The notes: generated from the sequence alone by a model not told the origin. A DNA stretch of 16,094 nt from Rhizobium sp. Q54 (GCA_945903655.1 CAMDOY010000042.1:1-16094), one strand, 5' to 3'; counted from the stretch's first letter, positions 1-9,838 are shown. Made by a program: numbers and translations.

Positions 1-146
1 GCAAGTAAAACGGATGGGTTCCATCGAAGCCCCTGTCCGCCTTGACTTGAACAACCGACCGTGGCACCTGACCACGACAGCACGTATGGGCTGAAGTAAG
101 CCAATTCGCGGAAGGCTTGACTAGGTAATGTCCCAAGACACGCTGA
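1..146. other. AT-richer left edge, no secure gene
   Basis: This stretch is visibly less GC-rich than the rest of the window. One plus-strand frame is open from base 2 to a TGA at 92-94 and reads as about 30 residues; it could be the 3' end of a gene that starts left of the window, but nothing in it is recognisable. I see no tRNA fold, terminator or transposon end here. Confidence 0.3.
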
Positions 147-353
147 TTGTCTTCTTGGAGCGGTCGACCACACCAAACCGATAACATCACGCATCAAACA
201 TTACGCATCAGGAGGCTCCATGAGAACCACTATCGGGATTTCGACACGATCACCGGTCTCGACAAGCTCATGGAGGGCGCCGTGCGGCAGAAGTTCCTCG
301 CCGCGCCGCTGACGAAAGAGCAGCTCTCGACCCTGGTCCAGATCGTGAAATAA
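147..353 (+). CDS. Doubtful small hypothetical ORF, possibly a gene remnant
   Basis: An open frame of 68 codons using a TTG start that directly follows a TGA stop, so the true start is uncertain. The C-terminal half (from about residue 31, DFDTITGLDKLMEG, to the end LVQIVK) has the look of natural protein, while the first 25 residues do not. A good Shine-Dalgarno (AGGAGG, 210-215) precedes an ATG at 220, but that ATG is in another frame and its own reading stops after 30 codons. The SD plus ATG in one frame and protein-like sequence in the other would fit a frameshifted remnant of a small gene. I recognise no family. The ORF stops 3 bp before the end of the convergent metallophosphoesterase gene. 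It may equally be non-coding. Confidence 0.25.
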   Translation: MSSWSGRPHQTDNITHQTLRIRRLHENHYRDFDTITGLDKLMEGAVRQKFLAAPLTKEQLSTLVQIVK

Positions 354-356
354 GTC

Positions 357-1262
357 TCAGCCAAACCCCGGCCAGGCGAGGTTCAGCGCGCCGAGATCCC
401 CGATCTCCCGCGTCCCCGGCAGCAACCCGCGCGCATGGGCCTCGATGCGCCAGCCCGCCTCGGCTGGCGTCACCTTGAACAGGTGATAGGCCGCCCTGTG
501 GCGCGGCGTGCCCGGCACAGCGGAGGCGGAGGCCACCCCCACCACGGGCGCGCGGCCCTCGGGCGTGGGCAGATGGGTGAGGGAGGCCCTGTGGTTGTGG
601 CCGTGGACGATCAGCTCCGCGCCGTGGCGGGAGATGATCCGCTCGAAGGCGCCCACATCCGACAGGCCACGCCCGGCGCTCGCGCCCGTGCGGAAGGGCG
701 GATGGTGAATCATCACCACGCGCATGAGGCCGCGCGCCTTCGTCTCGACGAGCATGTGCTTGAAGGCCCGGCGCTGGGGACTGCCCATCTTGCCCGAGGC
801 GATGAAGAAGGGCGTTGGCACCCCTGACGAGAGGCCGATGAAGGCGATGTTTCCGCGCACGCGCAGATAGGGATAGGTGGTCTCGTGGCCGCCATCCCCG
901 GAGGTCCAGGGGGCGAAAGTGCGCATCAGAAAGGGCATGGCGCTGCGCACATAGGCGTCGTGATTGCCCGGCACGAAGCTCACGTCCTGGGGATCGCCCA
1001 GGGTCCGCAGCCAGGCGGCGGCGAGCGGAAACTCGGCGGGCAGGCCGATGTTGAGCACATCCCCGGTCATCATGATGTGGTCGGGCTTGTGAGCGCGCAT
1101 GTCCGCCACAAGCCGGGCCAGCACATCCATGTCGTGGATGCGGTCGCGGCGCTTCCAGTTGATATAGCCGGTCAGCCGTTTGCCGATGAGCTCGCGCGCG
1201 CGCGGCTCCGGCAGCGGTCCGATATGGGCGTCGGAAAGATGGGCGATGAGGAAGCTGGTCAC
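357..1262 (-). CDS. Calcineurin-like metallophosphoesterase
   Basis: A 301-residue protein with the full set of calcineurin-like phosphoesterase motifs: D11-x-H13 near the N-terminus, G67-D68 followed by N71, G99-N100-H101-D102, paired H186-H187 in the IHHPP stretch, and a terminal H220-G-H222-N-H224. These residues bind the two-metal centre in the family (seen motifs, known role). The length and order suit the class III/CpdA-like group, whose members hydrolyse cyclic nucleotides or other phosphodiesters; the substrate cannot be told from sequence. No signal peptide or membrane segment is apparent, so it is probably cytoplasmic. The start is a GTG with no visible Shine-Dalgarno. It lies 60 bp downstream of mbfA on the same strand with no terminator between, so co-transcription with the iron exporter is possible. 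Confidence 0.88.
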   Translation of the reverse strand: MTSFLIAHLSDAHIGPLPEPRARELIGKRLTGYINWKRRDRIHDMDVLARLVADMRAHKPDHIMMTGDVLNIGLPAEFPLAAAWLRTLGDPQDVSFVPGNHDAYVRSAMPFLMRTFAPWTSGDGGHETTYPYLRVRGNIAFIGLSSGVPTPFFIASGKMGSPQRRAFKHMLVETKARGLMRVVMIHHPPFRTGASAGRGLSDVGAFERIISRHGAELIVHGHNHRASLTHLPTPEGRAPVVGVASASAVPGTPRHRAAYHLFKVTPAEAGWRIEAHARGLLPGTREIGDLGALNLAWPGFG

Positions 1263-1322
1263 GGGCGTTCTGTCGCCGGTCGGGGCTTTGGCGTCAAGGG
1301 TTGGCCGATCAACTTGCGGGCC

Positions 1323-2294
1323 CTAAGCCCCGCCGATCAGGATCCCCGCCGCCAGCACGATCACCCCGCCCAGCACGATCTGGAACACCGCCTGCAGGAA
1401 GGGCGTGTCCATGTAGCGGGCGCGGACCCAGGCGATGACCCAGAGTTCGATGAAGACGATGAGGCCCGCGATGCCCGTGGCGAGCCAGAAGGCGTTCTCC
1501 CAGGAATCGGGCACCAGATAGGGCAGGGTGTGGCCGATGCCGCCGATGGTGGTCATCAATCCGCAGATGCCGCCGCGCAGCCAGGGCGAGCCGCGTCCGG
1601 TCAGCGATCCGTCGTCCGAGAGCGCCTCGGCGAAGCCCATGCTGATCCCCGCGCCAATGGAGGCGGCCATGCCCACCAGAAAGGTCTCCCAATTGCTATG
1701 GGTGGCGAAGGCCGCGGCGAAGAGGGGGGCGAGGGTGGAGACCGATCCGTCCATGAGGCCCGCGAGGCCCGGCTGCACATATTGCAGCACGAACATGCGA
1801 TGGCGGGTCTTGTCCTCCTCCTCCAGCGCCTGTTCGGTCAGCAGGGCCTGTTCGAGCTTGTGGGCGTGGGTCTTGTGGCCCTTCTCGACCTCCGCCAGAT
1901 CGCCCAGCAGCTTGCGCACCTCGATGTCAGTGGTGCGCTCGGCGGCGCGTTCGTAGAAGCGGGCGGCCTGGAACTCCATGTTCTCCGCTTCCTTGCGGAC
2001 GGTCTCCAGCGGCAGGTTGGAGGTCAGCCAGATCGGCCGGCGGCGCAGGAAGCCCTTCACATCCTCGCGGCGGATGGGGGGCAGGATCTTGCCAAAGCGG
2101 GTCTCGTAGATCTCCAGCAGCATGTGGCGATGGCTGGTCTCCTCCTCGGCCATCTCCTCGAAGACCTTGGCGGAGCTGGGATAGCGCTCGCGCAGATCCT
2201 CGGCGAAGGCCATGTAGATGCGTGCGTCCTCTTCCTCTGCGGAAATGGCGAGGGCCAGGATTTCGCGCGGGGTCAGTTCGGAAAAGGTTTTCAC
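1323..2294 (-). CDS. mbfA: MbfA-type ferritin-like/VIT1 iron exporter
   Basis: A 323-residue fusion of an N-terminal ferritin/rubrerythrin-like domain (about 1-155) and a C-terminal VIT1/CCC1 transporter domain (about 170-323). The first domain carries carboxylate/His clusters typical of di-iron helices (EEED at 20-23, EEETSH at 50-55, and acidic helices near 105-140). The second holds the VIT-type GLMDG segment near 179, a GAGISMGFAEALSDDG stretch near 214 and about five hydrophobic segments. This is the architecture of MbfA, an inner-membrane protein reported in Agrobacterium and Bradyrhizobium to export iron and protect against iron and peroxide stress. I chose the GTG at 2294 (MKTFSELTPREI...) because GGAG sits 6 nt upstream; a TTG at 2306 would add four residues inside that SD. 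An Irr-box-like palindrome precedes it, so repression by Irr at low iron is likely. Confidence 0.9.
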   Translation of the reverse strand: MKTFSELTPREILALAISAEEEDARIYMAFAEDLRERYPSSAKVFEEMAEEETSHRHMLLEIYETRFGKILPPIRREDVKGFLRRRPIWLTSNLPLETVRKEAENMEFQAARFYERAAERTTDIEVRKLLGDLAEVEKGHKTHAHKLEQALLTEQALEEEDKTRHRMFVLQYVQPGLAGLMDGSVSTLAPLFAAAFATHSNWETFLVGMAASIGAGISMGFAEALSDDGSLTGRGSPWLRGGICGLMTTIGGIGHTLPYLVPDSWENAFWLATGIAGLIVFIELWVIAWVRARYMDTPFLQAVFQIVLGGVIVLAAGILIGGA

Positions 2295-2312
2295 CGGAGG
2301 CTCCAAAGGATC

Positions 2313-2327
2313 TTAGAAAGGTTCTAA
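2313..2327 (-). promoter_or_regulatory. Irr/ICE-like operator of mbfA
   Basis: A perfect inverted repeat TTAGAA-AGG-TTCTAA whose near edge is 19 nt upstream of the chosen mbfA start. Its arms resemble the iron control element (Irr box) described in alphaproteobacteria, where Irr represses mbfA under iron limitation. The closeness to the start suggests it overlaps the transcription start or the early leader. The match to the Irr box is from memory of the motif and its assignment is inference; the palindrome is directly visible. Confidence 0.65.
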
Positions 2328-2423
2328 TCTCCGGCTCTCCTGAGTCAACCGGCGCGCAGCCGCCGCGTCAAATGGCCCCAAAGAGACTGGGCAAGCGGGG
2401 CGGCGGGGACTAGGTTCCGACCC

Positions 2424-2903
2424 ATGCTCGCCAACCTGCCGCGTCCGCTCCTGCGCCTCTTCCACCACGCCGCCCATCTCTGGTTCCGGCTCGCCCGGCC
2501 CCTCACCATGGGGGTGCGGGCCGTGGTGTTGGACGAGGGGGGGCGCGTCTTTCTCGTGCGGCACTCCTACCTCAAGGGCTGGCATCTGCCCGGCGGGGGC
2601 GTGGAGGTCGGGGAGACCGCGCTGGAGGCGCTGGCGCGGGAGTTGCGCGAGGAAGGCCATATCGAGCTGACCGGCGCCCCTGTCCTGCACGGGGTATATC
2701 TCAACACCTTCGTGACCCGGCGCGACCATGTGCTGGTCTATGTGGTGCGCGCCTTTCGCCAGACAGAGGCGCGGGGCGGGGACCGCGAAATTGTCGAGAC
2801 CGGCTTTTTCCCTGTGGACAACCTGCCGGAGGCCACCGCCCGGGGCAGCCGTGAGCGGCTCGCCGAGGTTCTGGCCGGAGCGCCCGCTTCAGCCCTTTGG
2901 TGA
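2424..2903 (+). CDS. Nudix hydrolase
   Basis: A 159-residue protein with a Nudix box at 58-80: G58, E64, then R72-E73-L74-R75-E76-E77. These residues form the Mg-binding loop-helix of hydrolases that cleave nucleoside diphosphates linked to another group. The conserved Gly near the box end (the G of REUxEExGU) is replaced: the sequence reads EEGHI, so His79 stands where Gly is usual. The N-terminal 28 residues are basic and hydrophobic (PRPLLRLFHHAAHLWFRLARP) and may form an amphipathic helix; this extension is also seen in other alphaproteobacterial Nudix proteins annotated as DNA mismatch repair or generic hydrolases. The substrate is unknown. The gene diverges from mbfA and its last 15 bp overlap the 3' end of the convergent ELM1-family gene. 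The Shine-Dalgarno is weak. Confidence 0.85.
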   Translation: MLANLPRPLLRLFHHAAHLWFRLARPLTMGVRAVVLDEGGRVFLVRHSYLKGWHLPGGGVEVGETALEALARELREEGHIELTGAPVLHGVYLNTFVTRRDHVLVYVVRAFRQTEARGGDREIVETGFFPVDNLPEATARGSRERLAEVLAGAPASALW

Positions 2904-3908
2904 GGCGCGAAAGGCGGCGTAGCGCCGGGCGATCTCGCCCGCGATGACGGAGGTGGCGTCGAGGGGCGGATTGTCCCAGCGCTCAAGGCCGCCCGCCCAG
3001 CGCCGCACATGGCCCGCCTGCGCCAGCTTCTCAATGAAGCCCGCGATCTTCGGATGGCCGCCGCTGGGCTCATAGACCTGCACGGGCACGCCCGCCACCA
3101 GAGCCTCCCCCACCATATTGACGCTGTCGCCGGTCACCACGATGGAGTCCGCCAGCGCGATGATGGCGGAATAGGGATTGTCGCCGGTCCCGTCCCAGAT
3201 GAAGGCCGCTTTGCCCGCCAGCGCCTCCGCCAGAGCCTTGGTGAGGCCTGCGGGGGTGCGGCGCGAGGGCGTCACCATGACGCCGCAGTCGGAGGCGGCG
3301 AGATCGCTGGCGATGCGCACCAGCGCCGCCACATCCCTGTCCTCGAAGCGATGATGGGCGCTGTTCCCGCCGAGGACCATGGCGACGCGCGGATGGGGCA
3401 GGGCGGCGAGGCGCGGGTCAGGGTTGCGGCGCGCGGCCTCCAGCACATGGGGGCGCAGCGGGTGCGGGGAGGTGAGGGTCACCACCACATTCTCGCCCCG
3501 CAATTTATCGTGCTCTGGAACCCAGAGCATGTCCGCTGTCCCCGCGCCTGTGCGGGGGTCCTGCAGGAAGACCGTGAAGGTCCGCCCGCCCGAGGCGCGG
3601 CGCAGGTGGCGCAGATAGGGCACGGTCACGCGCCCGGCGGCGAAGACAATGTCGGGGAAGGGTGGCGCCAGCAGGCTGCCGGGCCTTTTGGCGGAATCGC
3701 GGGGGTCGATGGGGCCGAAGGGCGAGAGCGCGCCAAAGAGGCGTCGGGGCTCCACCTGCTTGAGCAGGGGATCCAACCCAAGCTCGCGCGCGATGCCGAT
3801 GCAATGGACTTCATGGCCCACCTTGCCGGAGGCCAGCACCCAGGCGGAGGTTCCCGGCGGCAGGGCGCTTGGGGGGGTGGCTGGGGGCTTGGATGGGTGA
3901 GAAGTCAT
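2889..3908 (-). CDS. ELM1-family protein (DUF1022, mitochondrial fission ELM1-like)
   Basis: A 339-residue protein recognised by conserved ELM1/DUF1022 segments: SGKVGHEVHC about 30 residues in, a PDIVFAAGRVTVPYL segment, FLQDPRTG, the TSPHPL turn, VLGGNSAHHRF, VTPSRRTP, and the C-terminal WDGTGDNPYSAIIALAD and VTGDSVNMVGEA stretches. The plant homologue is needed for mitochondrial fission; the bacterial role is not established, though the fold resembles GT-B glycosyltransferases and a link to cell-envelope synthesis has been proposed. I chose ATG 3908; a GTG at 3974 would add 22 residues lacking family similarity, and neither start has a clear Shine-Dalgarno. The N-terminal tail is Pro-rich and low-complexity. 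The 3' end overlaps the convergent Nudix gene, and the upstream AT-rich region is shared with the divergent KGG gene. Confidence 0.82.
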   Translation of the reverse strand: MTSHPSKPPATPPSALPPGTSAWVLASGKVGHEVHCIGIARELGLDPLLKQVEPRRLFGALSPFGPIDPRDSAKRPGSLLAPPFPDIVFAAGRVTVPYLRHLRRASGGRTFTVFLQDPRTGAGTADMLWVPEHDKLRGENVVVTLTSPHPLRPHVLEAARRNPDPRLAALPHPRVAMVLGGNSAHHRFEDRDVAALVRIASDLAASDCGVMVTPSRRTPAGLTKALAEALAGKAAFIWDGTGDNPYSAIIALADSIVVTGDSVNMVGEALVAGVPVQVYEPSGGHPKIAGFIEKLAQAGHVRRWAGGLERWDNPPLDATSVIAGEIARRYAAFRASPKG

Positions 3909-4024
3909 CTGTCGGCTGTAACGCCTGAAGGCGGTCAAGCCAAGGGGCGGGCGCCACAATGGCCGAACGCTCACTGGCCATATCGTTCAAGTGAATATTA
4001 AACATTTGTTTTTAAATATTAATT

Positions 4025-4078
4025 TTCTGTTCCCAGCTCTTGCCTAAAGCCTTGTTTAAGCGCCATCTGTGAACAGAA
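4025..4078. repeat. Inverted repeat in the AT-rich divergent intergenic region
   Basis: TTCTGTTC at 4025-4032 is matched by GAACAGAA at 4071-4078, a perfect 8-bp inverted repeat with a 38-nt interior. The interior holds a weaker nested pair (TAAA/TTTA around GCCTTG). It lies between the divergent ELM1-family and KGG-protein genes. It could be a structured leader or a pair of half-operators; I cannot tell which. Confidence 0.4.
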
Positions 4079-4183
4079 GACGGTTCTATTTGATCTCGTG
4101 TCCATCGCCGATCCGCCCGCCCCGCCAAGGGGCGCCACTCGCTTCCAGGGCCTTTGGGCCTGATCGACCCGATGGGGATCCGC

Positions 4184-4441
4184 ATGGAAAAGACCGAAAA
4201 ACGCAAGCGCGGCCTCGCCTGTCTCTCGCCGGAGCGGCGCAGCGAGATCGCCCGCATGGGCGGCAAATCCGTTCCCCCGGAAAAGCGCGCCTTCTCCCGC
4301 AGCGCCACCCTGGCGGCGGACGCCGGGCGCATTGGGGGCTCCTCCGTCGCCCCGGAGAACCGCATGTTCCATCAGGACAAGGATCTGGCGCGTCGCGCCG
4401 CGAGGGCCTCCGTGGCGGCGCGGGCCAAGAAGGCCGAATGA
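4184..4441 (+). CDS. Small KGG-repeat stress protein (con-10/GsiB-like)
   Basis: An 85-residue, basic, Gly- and Ala-rich protein made of short tandem units: LSPERRSEIARMGGKSVPPE, then LAADAGRIGGSSVAPEN, then a decayed third unit (LARRAARASVAARAKK). The GG-x-S-V-x-P-E-x-R period of about 25 residues is that of the KGG or stress-induced bacterial acidophilic repeat found in general stress and conidiation-10-like proteins, which are hydrophilic and probably disordered. Function in the family is desiccation/starvation-associated but biochemically undefined. I took ATG 4184 because GGGG sits about 6 nt upstream; an ATG at 4172 and a TTG at 4154 are alternatives. Both Gly pairs read MGGK and IGGS rather than KGGK, so the repeats have drifted. 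Confidence 0.75.
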   Translation: MEKTEKRKRGLACLSPERRSEIARMGGKSVPPEKRAFSRSATLAADAGRIGGSSVAPENRMFHQDKDLARRAARASVAARAKKAE

Positions 4442-4468
4442 AACAAAACGGCCCGCGCGAGCGGGCCG
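4442..4468 (-). terminator. Intrinsic terminator of greA
   Basis: A perfect 8-bp stem CGGCCCGC/GCGGGCCG around a 4-nt loop (4449-4468). Read on the minus strand it is followed by TTTTGTTT, giving a textbook intrinsic terminator 31 nt past the greA stop. On the plus strand no T-tract follows, so it serves greA rather than the convergent KGG gene. Confidence 0.85.
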
Positions 4469-4499
4469 GAATGATCGTTGATGGGCCGGACTGGTCGCT

Positions 4500-4976
4500 T
4501 CAGATGAAGGCGACCTTCAGCACTTCATAGCTCTTGCCGCCGCCGGGCGTGTTGACCTCGACGGCGTCGCCCACCTTCTTGCCGATGAGGGCGCGGGCGA
4601 TGGGCGAGGTGATGGAGACCTTGCCGCTCTTCACATCCGCCTCGGCCTCGCCGACGATCTGGTAGGCCTTCTCCTCGTCCGTATCCTCATCGACGAGGGT
4701 GACGGTGGCGCCGAACTTCACGGTGGCGCCGGAAAGCTTGGTGACGTCGATCACCTCGGCGCGGGACAGCTTGTCCTCGAGCTCGGCGATGCGCCCCTCG
4801 TTCAGCGACTGCGACTCCTTCGCCGCATGATATTCCGCGTTCTCGGAGAGGTCGCCATGGGACCGCGCTTCCGAAATCGCCTGAATGATGCGGGGCCGCT
4901 CCTCTTGCTGGCGGCGCTTGAGCTCCGCCTCAAGAGCCGCATAGCCGGGCACGGTCATCGGGACTTTGTCCACCAT
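4500..4976 (-). CDS. greA: Transcription elongation factor GreA
   Basis: A 158-residue protein of standard GreA length. The N-terminal coiled coil (about 8-75) begins with MTVPGYAALEAELK and carries the GDLSENAEYHAAKE loop, where D42 and E45 correspond to the acidic tip residues that reach into the RNA polymerase secondary channel. The C-terminal FKBP-like domain (about 82-158) includes TLVDEDTDEE and the SITSPIARALIGKKVGD segment. GreA stimulates transcript cleavage by backtracked RNA polymerase. The start ATG follows a purine-rich GGAAAAGAGA stretch. It lies 114 bp downstream of carB on the same strand, with two hairpins in the gap, and is closed by its own intrinsic terminator. Confidence 0.97.
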   Translation of the reverse strand: MVDKVPMTVPGYAALEAELKRRQQEERPRIIQAISEARSHGDLSENAEYHAAKESQSLNEGRIAELEDKLSRAEVIDVTKLSGATVKFGATVTLVDEDTDEEKAYQIVGEAEADVKSGKVSITSPIARALIGKKVGDAVEVNTPGGGKSYEVLKVAFI

Positions 4977-5010
4977 CTTCGAATCTCTTTTCCATCTCGG
5001 GTTCGGCTTA

Positions 5011-5070
5011 CGGGAGCTCCATCTCCCGAAATCGCGAAAACATTGACGCCCGCAGAAAGCTTTTCTGCGG
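5011..5070 (-). promoter_or_regulatory. Two hairpins in the carB-greA gap
   Basis: Read on the minus strand, a perfect 9-bp stem (CCGCAGAAA/TTTCTGCGG, 3-nt loop, 5050-5070) is followed by a 6-bp stem (CGGGAG/CTCCCG, 5011-5028) 34 nt upstream of the greA start. Neither has a T-tract, so they are not good intrinsic terminators. They could be a processed intergenic structure or a greA leader. A separate palindrome GCCTGATCAGGC overlaps the carB stop codon (5085-5096). Confidence 0.4.
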
Positions 5071-5090
5071 ACAGGTCTGATGAAGCCTGA

Positions 5091-8576
<3,486 letters not shown>

Positions 8577-8881
8577 GATCACTCGTTCTGGAGCGCCGGG
8601 GTCCGGCGAGCCGGGGGGCCGGCGATGCTGGGCACACAAAAAAAGGCCGCGCTATCGGCCCTTCCGTGGGGCCTGAGCGCGTCCTTTGACGAAAACCCTG
8701 GTGGGCGTAAACCCTGATGGGGAATTCGAGCGGGAGGCGCCCCGGCCCGAAATGTCCCCGCTACCTAGACGAGAATCGATGCCTTGGGAAGCCCCGCCGC
8801 AGGTTGCCCCCAAGCCAGATCAGCCAAGCCCGCGCTAAATCGCGCCGTGACAAGAGCCGCGTCGGAGGCTAGACCAATCCC
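8577..8881. other. carB-gtrA divergent intergenic region
   Basis: This 305-bp gap between the divergent carB and GtrA genes holds the carB-leader terminator (8638-8663), a GC-rich stretch at 8590-8625 that can fold into several stems, and a direct repeat AAACCCTG at 8693-8700 and 8709-8716 (16-bp period, about 1.5 helical turns). I see no convincing -35/-10 pair and no small gene; a minus-strand ORF at 8765-8986 is out of frame with any recognisable protein and is mostly antisense to gtrA. Confidence 0.5.
8638..8663 (-). terminator. Intrinsic-terminator-like hairpin in the carB leader
   Basis: On the minus strand GGCCG-ATAGCG-CGGCC, extendable by AAG/TTT pairs, runs into seven T residues. 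It ends 61 nt before the carB start, and no minus-strand gene lies upstream for it to terminate. Downstream, an alternative GC stem (CGCCGG ... CCGGCG) approaches the carB ribosome-binding region. This arrangement fits transcription attenuation of carB, or the end of a short leader RNA. Confidence 0.6.
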
Positions 8882-9271
8882 ATGTCGCTGCCCCGTCAAA
8901 TCTCGACCTTTTTCGGCGTCGGTCTCGTCTCCATCGTGGCGGACTATGGCGTCTTTGCGCTTTTGAGCGAGGTCTTCGCGGTCCATCCGGTCACGGCGGC
9001 GCTGGCGGGCTATCTGGTGGGTGGGCTGGTCAATTACTTACTCAACCGCGCCCATACTTTCACCACCGACCGTAGCCATGTGCAGGCGGGATTGCGCTTC
9101 GCCAGCGTGATGGCGGTGGGTTTTTCTCTGACGGGACTCTTCATGTGGGTTTTCACCCAGCAGATCGGGCTTCCCGGCATTGTCGCCAGGGTGATCACGA
9201 CCGGCATCGTCTTCTGCTGGAATTTCGGCGCCCACAAGCTCTGGACCTTCGGGGAGCGGCGCCCCGAATAA
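8882..9271 (+). CDS. GtrA-family membrane protein
   Basis: A 129-residue protein with four hydrophobic segments at about 7-28, 36-54, 72-94 and 98-118. Two repeat-like signatures typical of GtrA/DPMS3 proteins are visible: NYLLNRAHTF after the second segment and NFGAHKLWTF after the fourth. Family members sit in the inner membrane and are thought to help flip polyprenyl-linked sugars or support glycosyltransferases. No glycosyltransferase gene is adjacent here, so the partner is unknown. A GGAGG lies 13 nt before the ATG, rather far for a ribosome-binding site, but no better in-frame start exists. It diverges from carB. Confidence 0.85.
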   Translation: MSLPRQISTFFGVGLVSIVADYGVFALLSEVFAVHPVTAALAGYLVGGLVNYLLNRAHTFTTDRSHVQAGLRFASVMAVGFSLTGLFMWVFTQQIGLPGIVARVITTGIVFCWNFGAHKLWTFGERRPE

Positions 9272-9305
9272 GGATCATCGCGGCAGGCCCTTGATTTGCA
9301 AAAAA

Positions 9306-9336
9306 ATAACATTTGATAACAATAATGAAATATACT
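9306..9336 (+). promoter_or_regulatory. AT-rich promoter region of the higA-like gene
   Basis: An AT-rich island in otherwise GC-rich DNA. It contains a direct repeat ATAACA (9306-9311 and 9316-9321, 10-bp period) and a good -10 candidate TATACT (9331-9336). The closest -35 match, TTGATA at 9313-9318, is only 12 bp away, too close for a standard sigma-70 promoter. The repeats could be half-sites for autoregulation by the encoded HTH protein. Confidence 0.4.
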
Positions 9337-9370
9337 CCCGTTTCAAGAAGGGATTCATGGAGGTCTAGGC

Positions 9371-9766
9371 ATGGCGCACATCACCCCGATCCGGACGGAC
9401 GCCGATCATAAGGCGGCCCTTGCGGGGATGGATGCGCTCATGGATGCACAGGCAGGTTCGCCCGAAATCGACGAACTTTCCGTCCTTGCCGATCTGGTGG
9501 AATCCTACGAGGCCAGGCGTTTTCCCATCGATCTGCCCACCCCGGTGGAGGCGATCCGCTTCCGCATGGAACAGGCCGGACTTGAACCGCGTGATCTCAA
9601 GCTCTACATCGGCAATCTCGGAAGGGTCGAGGAGGTGCTCTCGGGCAAGCGACCGCTGACTCTCGCCATGATCCGGGCGCTTCACAAGCATCTGGGCATT
9701 CCTGCCGAGGTTCTGATCGGCGACGCCACTTCACCGCGCACGCTTCATGAAGCGGAGGTCGGTTAG
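9371..9766 (+). CDS. HigA-type antitoxin-like HTH regulator (solitary)
   Basis: A 131-residue protein with the layout of the COG5499 HigA group: an N-terminal ITPIRTDADHKAALAGMDALMD segment, an acidic linker (SPEIDELSVLADLVESYE), the FPIDLPTPVEAIRFRMEQAGLEPRDL helix and an HTH region at about 77-115 (YIGNLGRVEEVLSGKRPLTL then MIRALHKHLGIPAEVLIG). Such proteins are antitoxins and autorepressors of HigB-type mRNA interferases. The usual recognition-helix text (YIGSRSRVSEVL, as I recall the family) is altered to YIGNLGRVEEVL. No HigB-like gene lies in the 99 bp upstream or in the 72 bp downstream. GGAGG sits 7 nt before the ATG. It may be an orphan antitoxin or a plain regulator. Confidence 0.8.
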   Translation: MAHITPIRTDADHKAALAGMDALMDAQAGSPEIDELSVLADLVESYEARRFPIDLPTPVEAIRFRMEQAGLEPRDLKLYIGNLGRVEEVLSGKRPLTLAMIRALHKHLGIPAEVLIGDATSPRTLHEAEVG

Positions 9767-9838
9767 TCTGGTCGCGTCAGCCAAGGCGGACGATTTTGAT
9801 TTCATCGTCGAATCCGAGGACGTGAGACGGCAGCGCCC

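Noticed and set aside
885..2327. 480-codon plus-strand ORF opposite mbfA and the metallophosphoesterase
   Set aside because: It is antisense to two clearly recognisable genes, is His/Gly/Gln-rich in the way of GC-rich shadow frames, and matches no family pattern.
3009..4001. 330-codon plus-strand ORF opposite the ELM1-family gene
   Set aside because: Shadow composition and no recognisable motif, while the minus strand carries conserved ELM1 segments.
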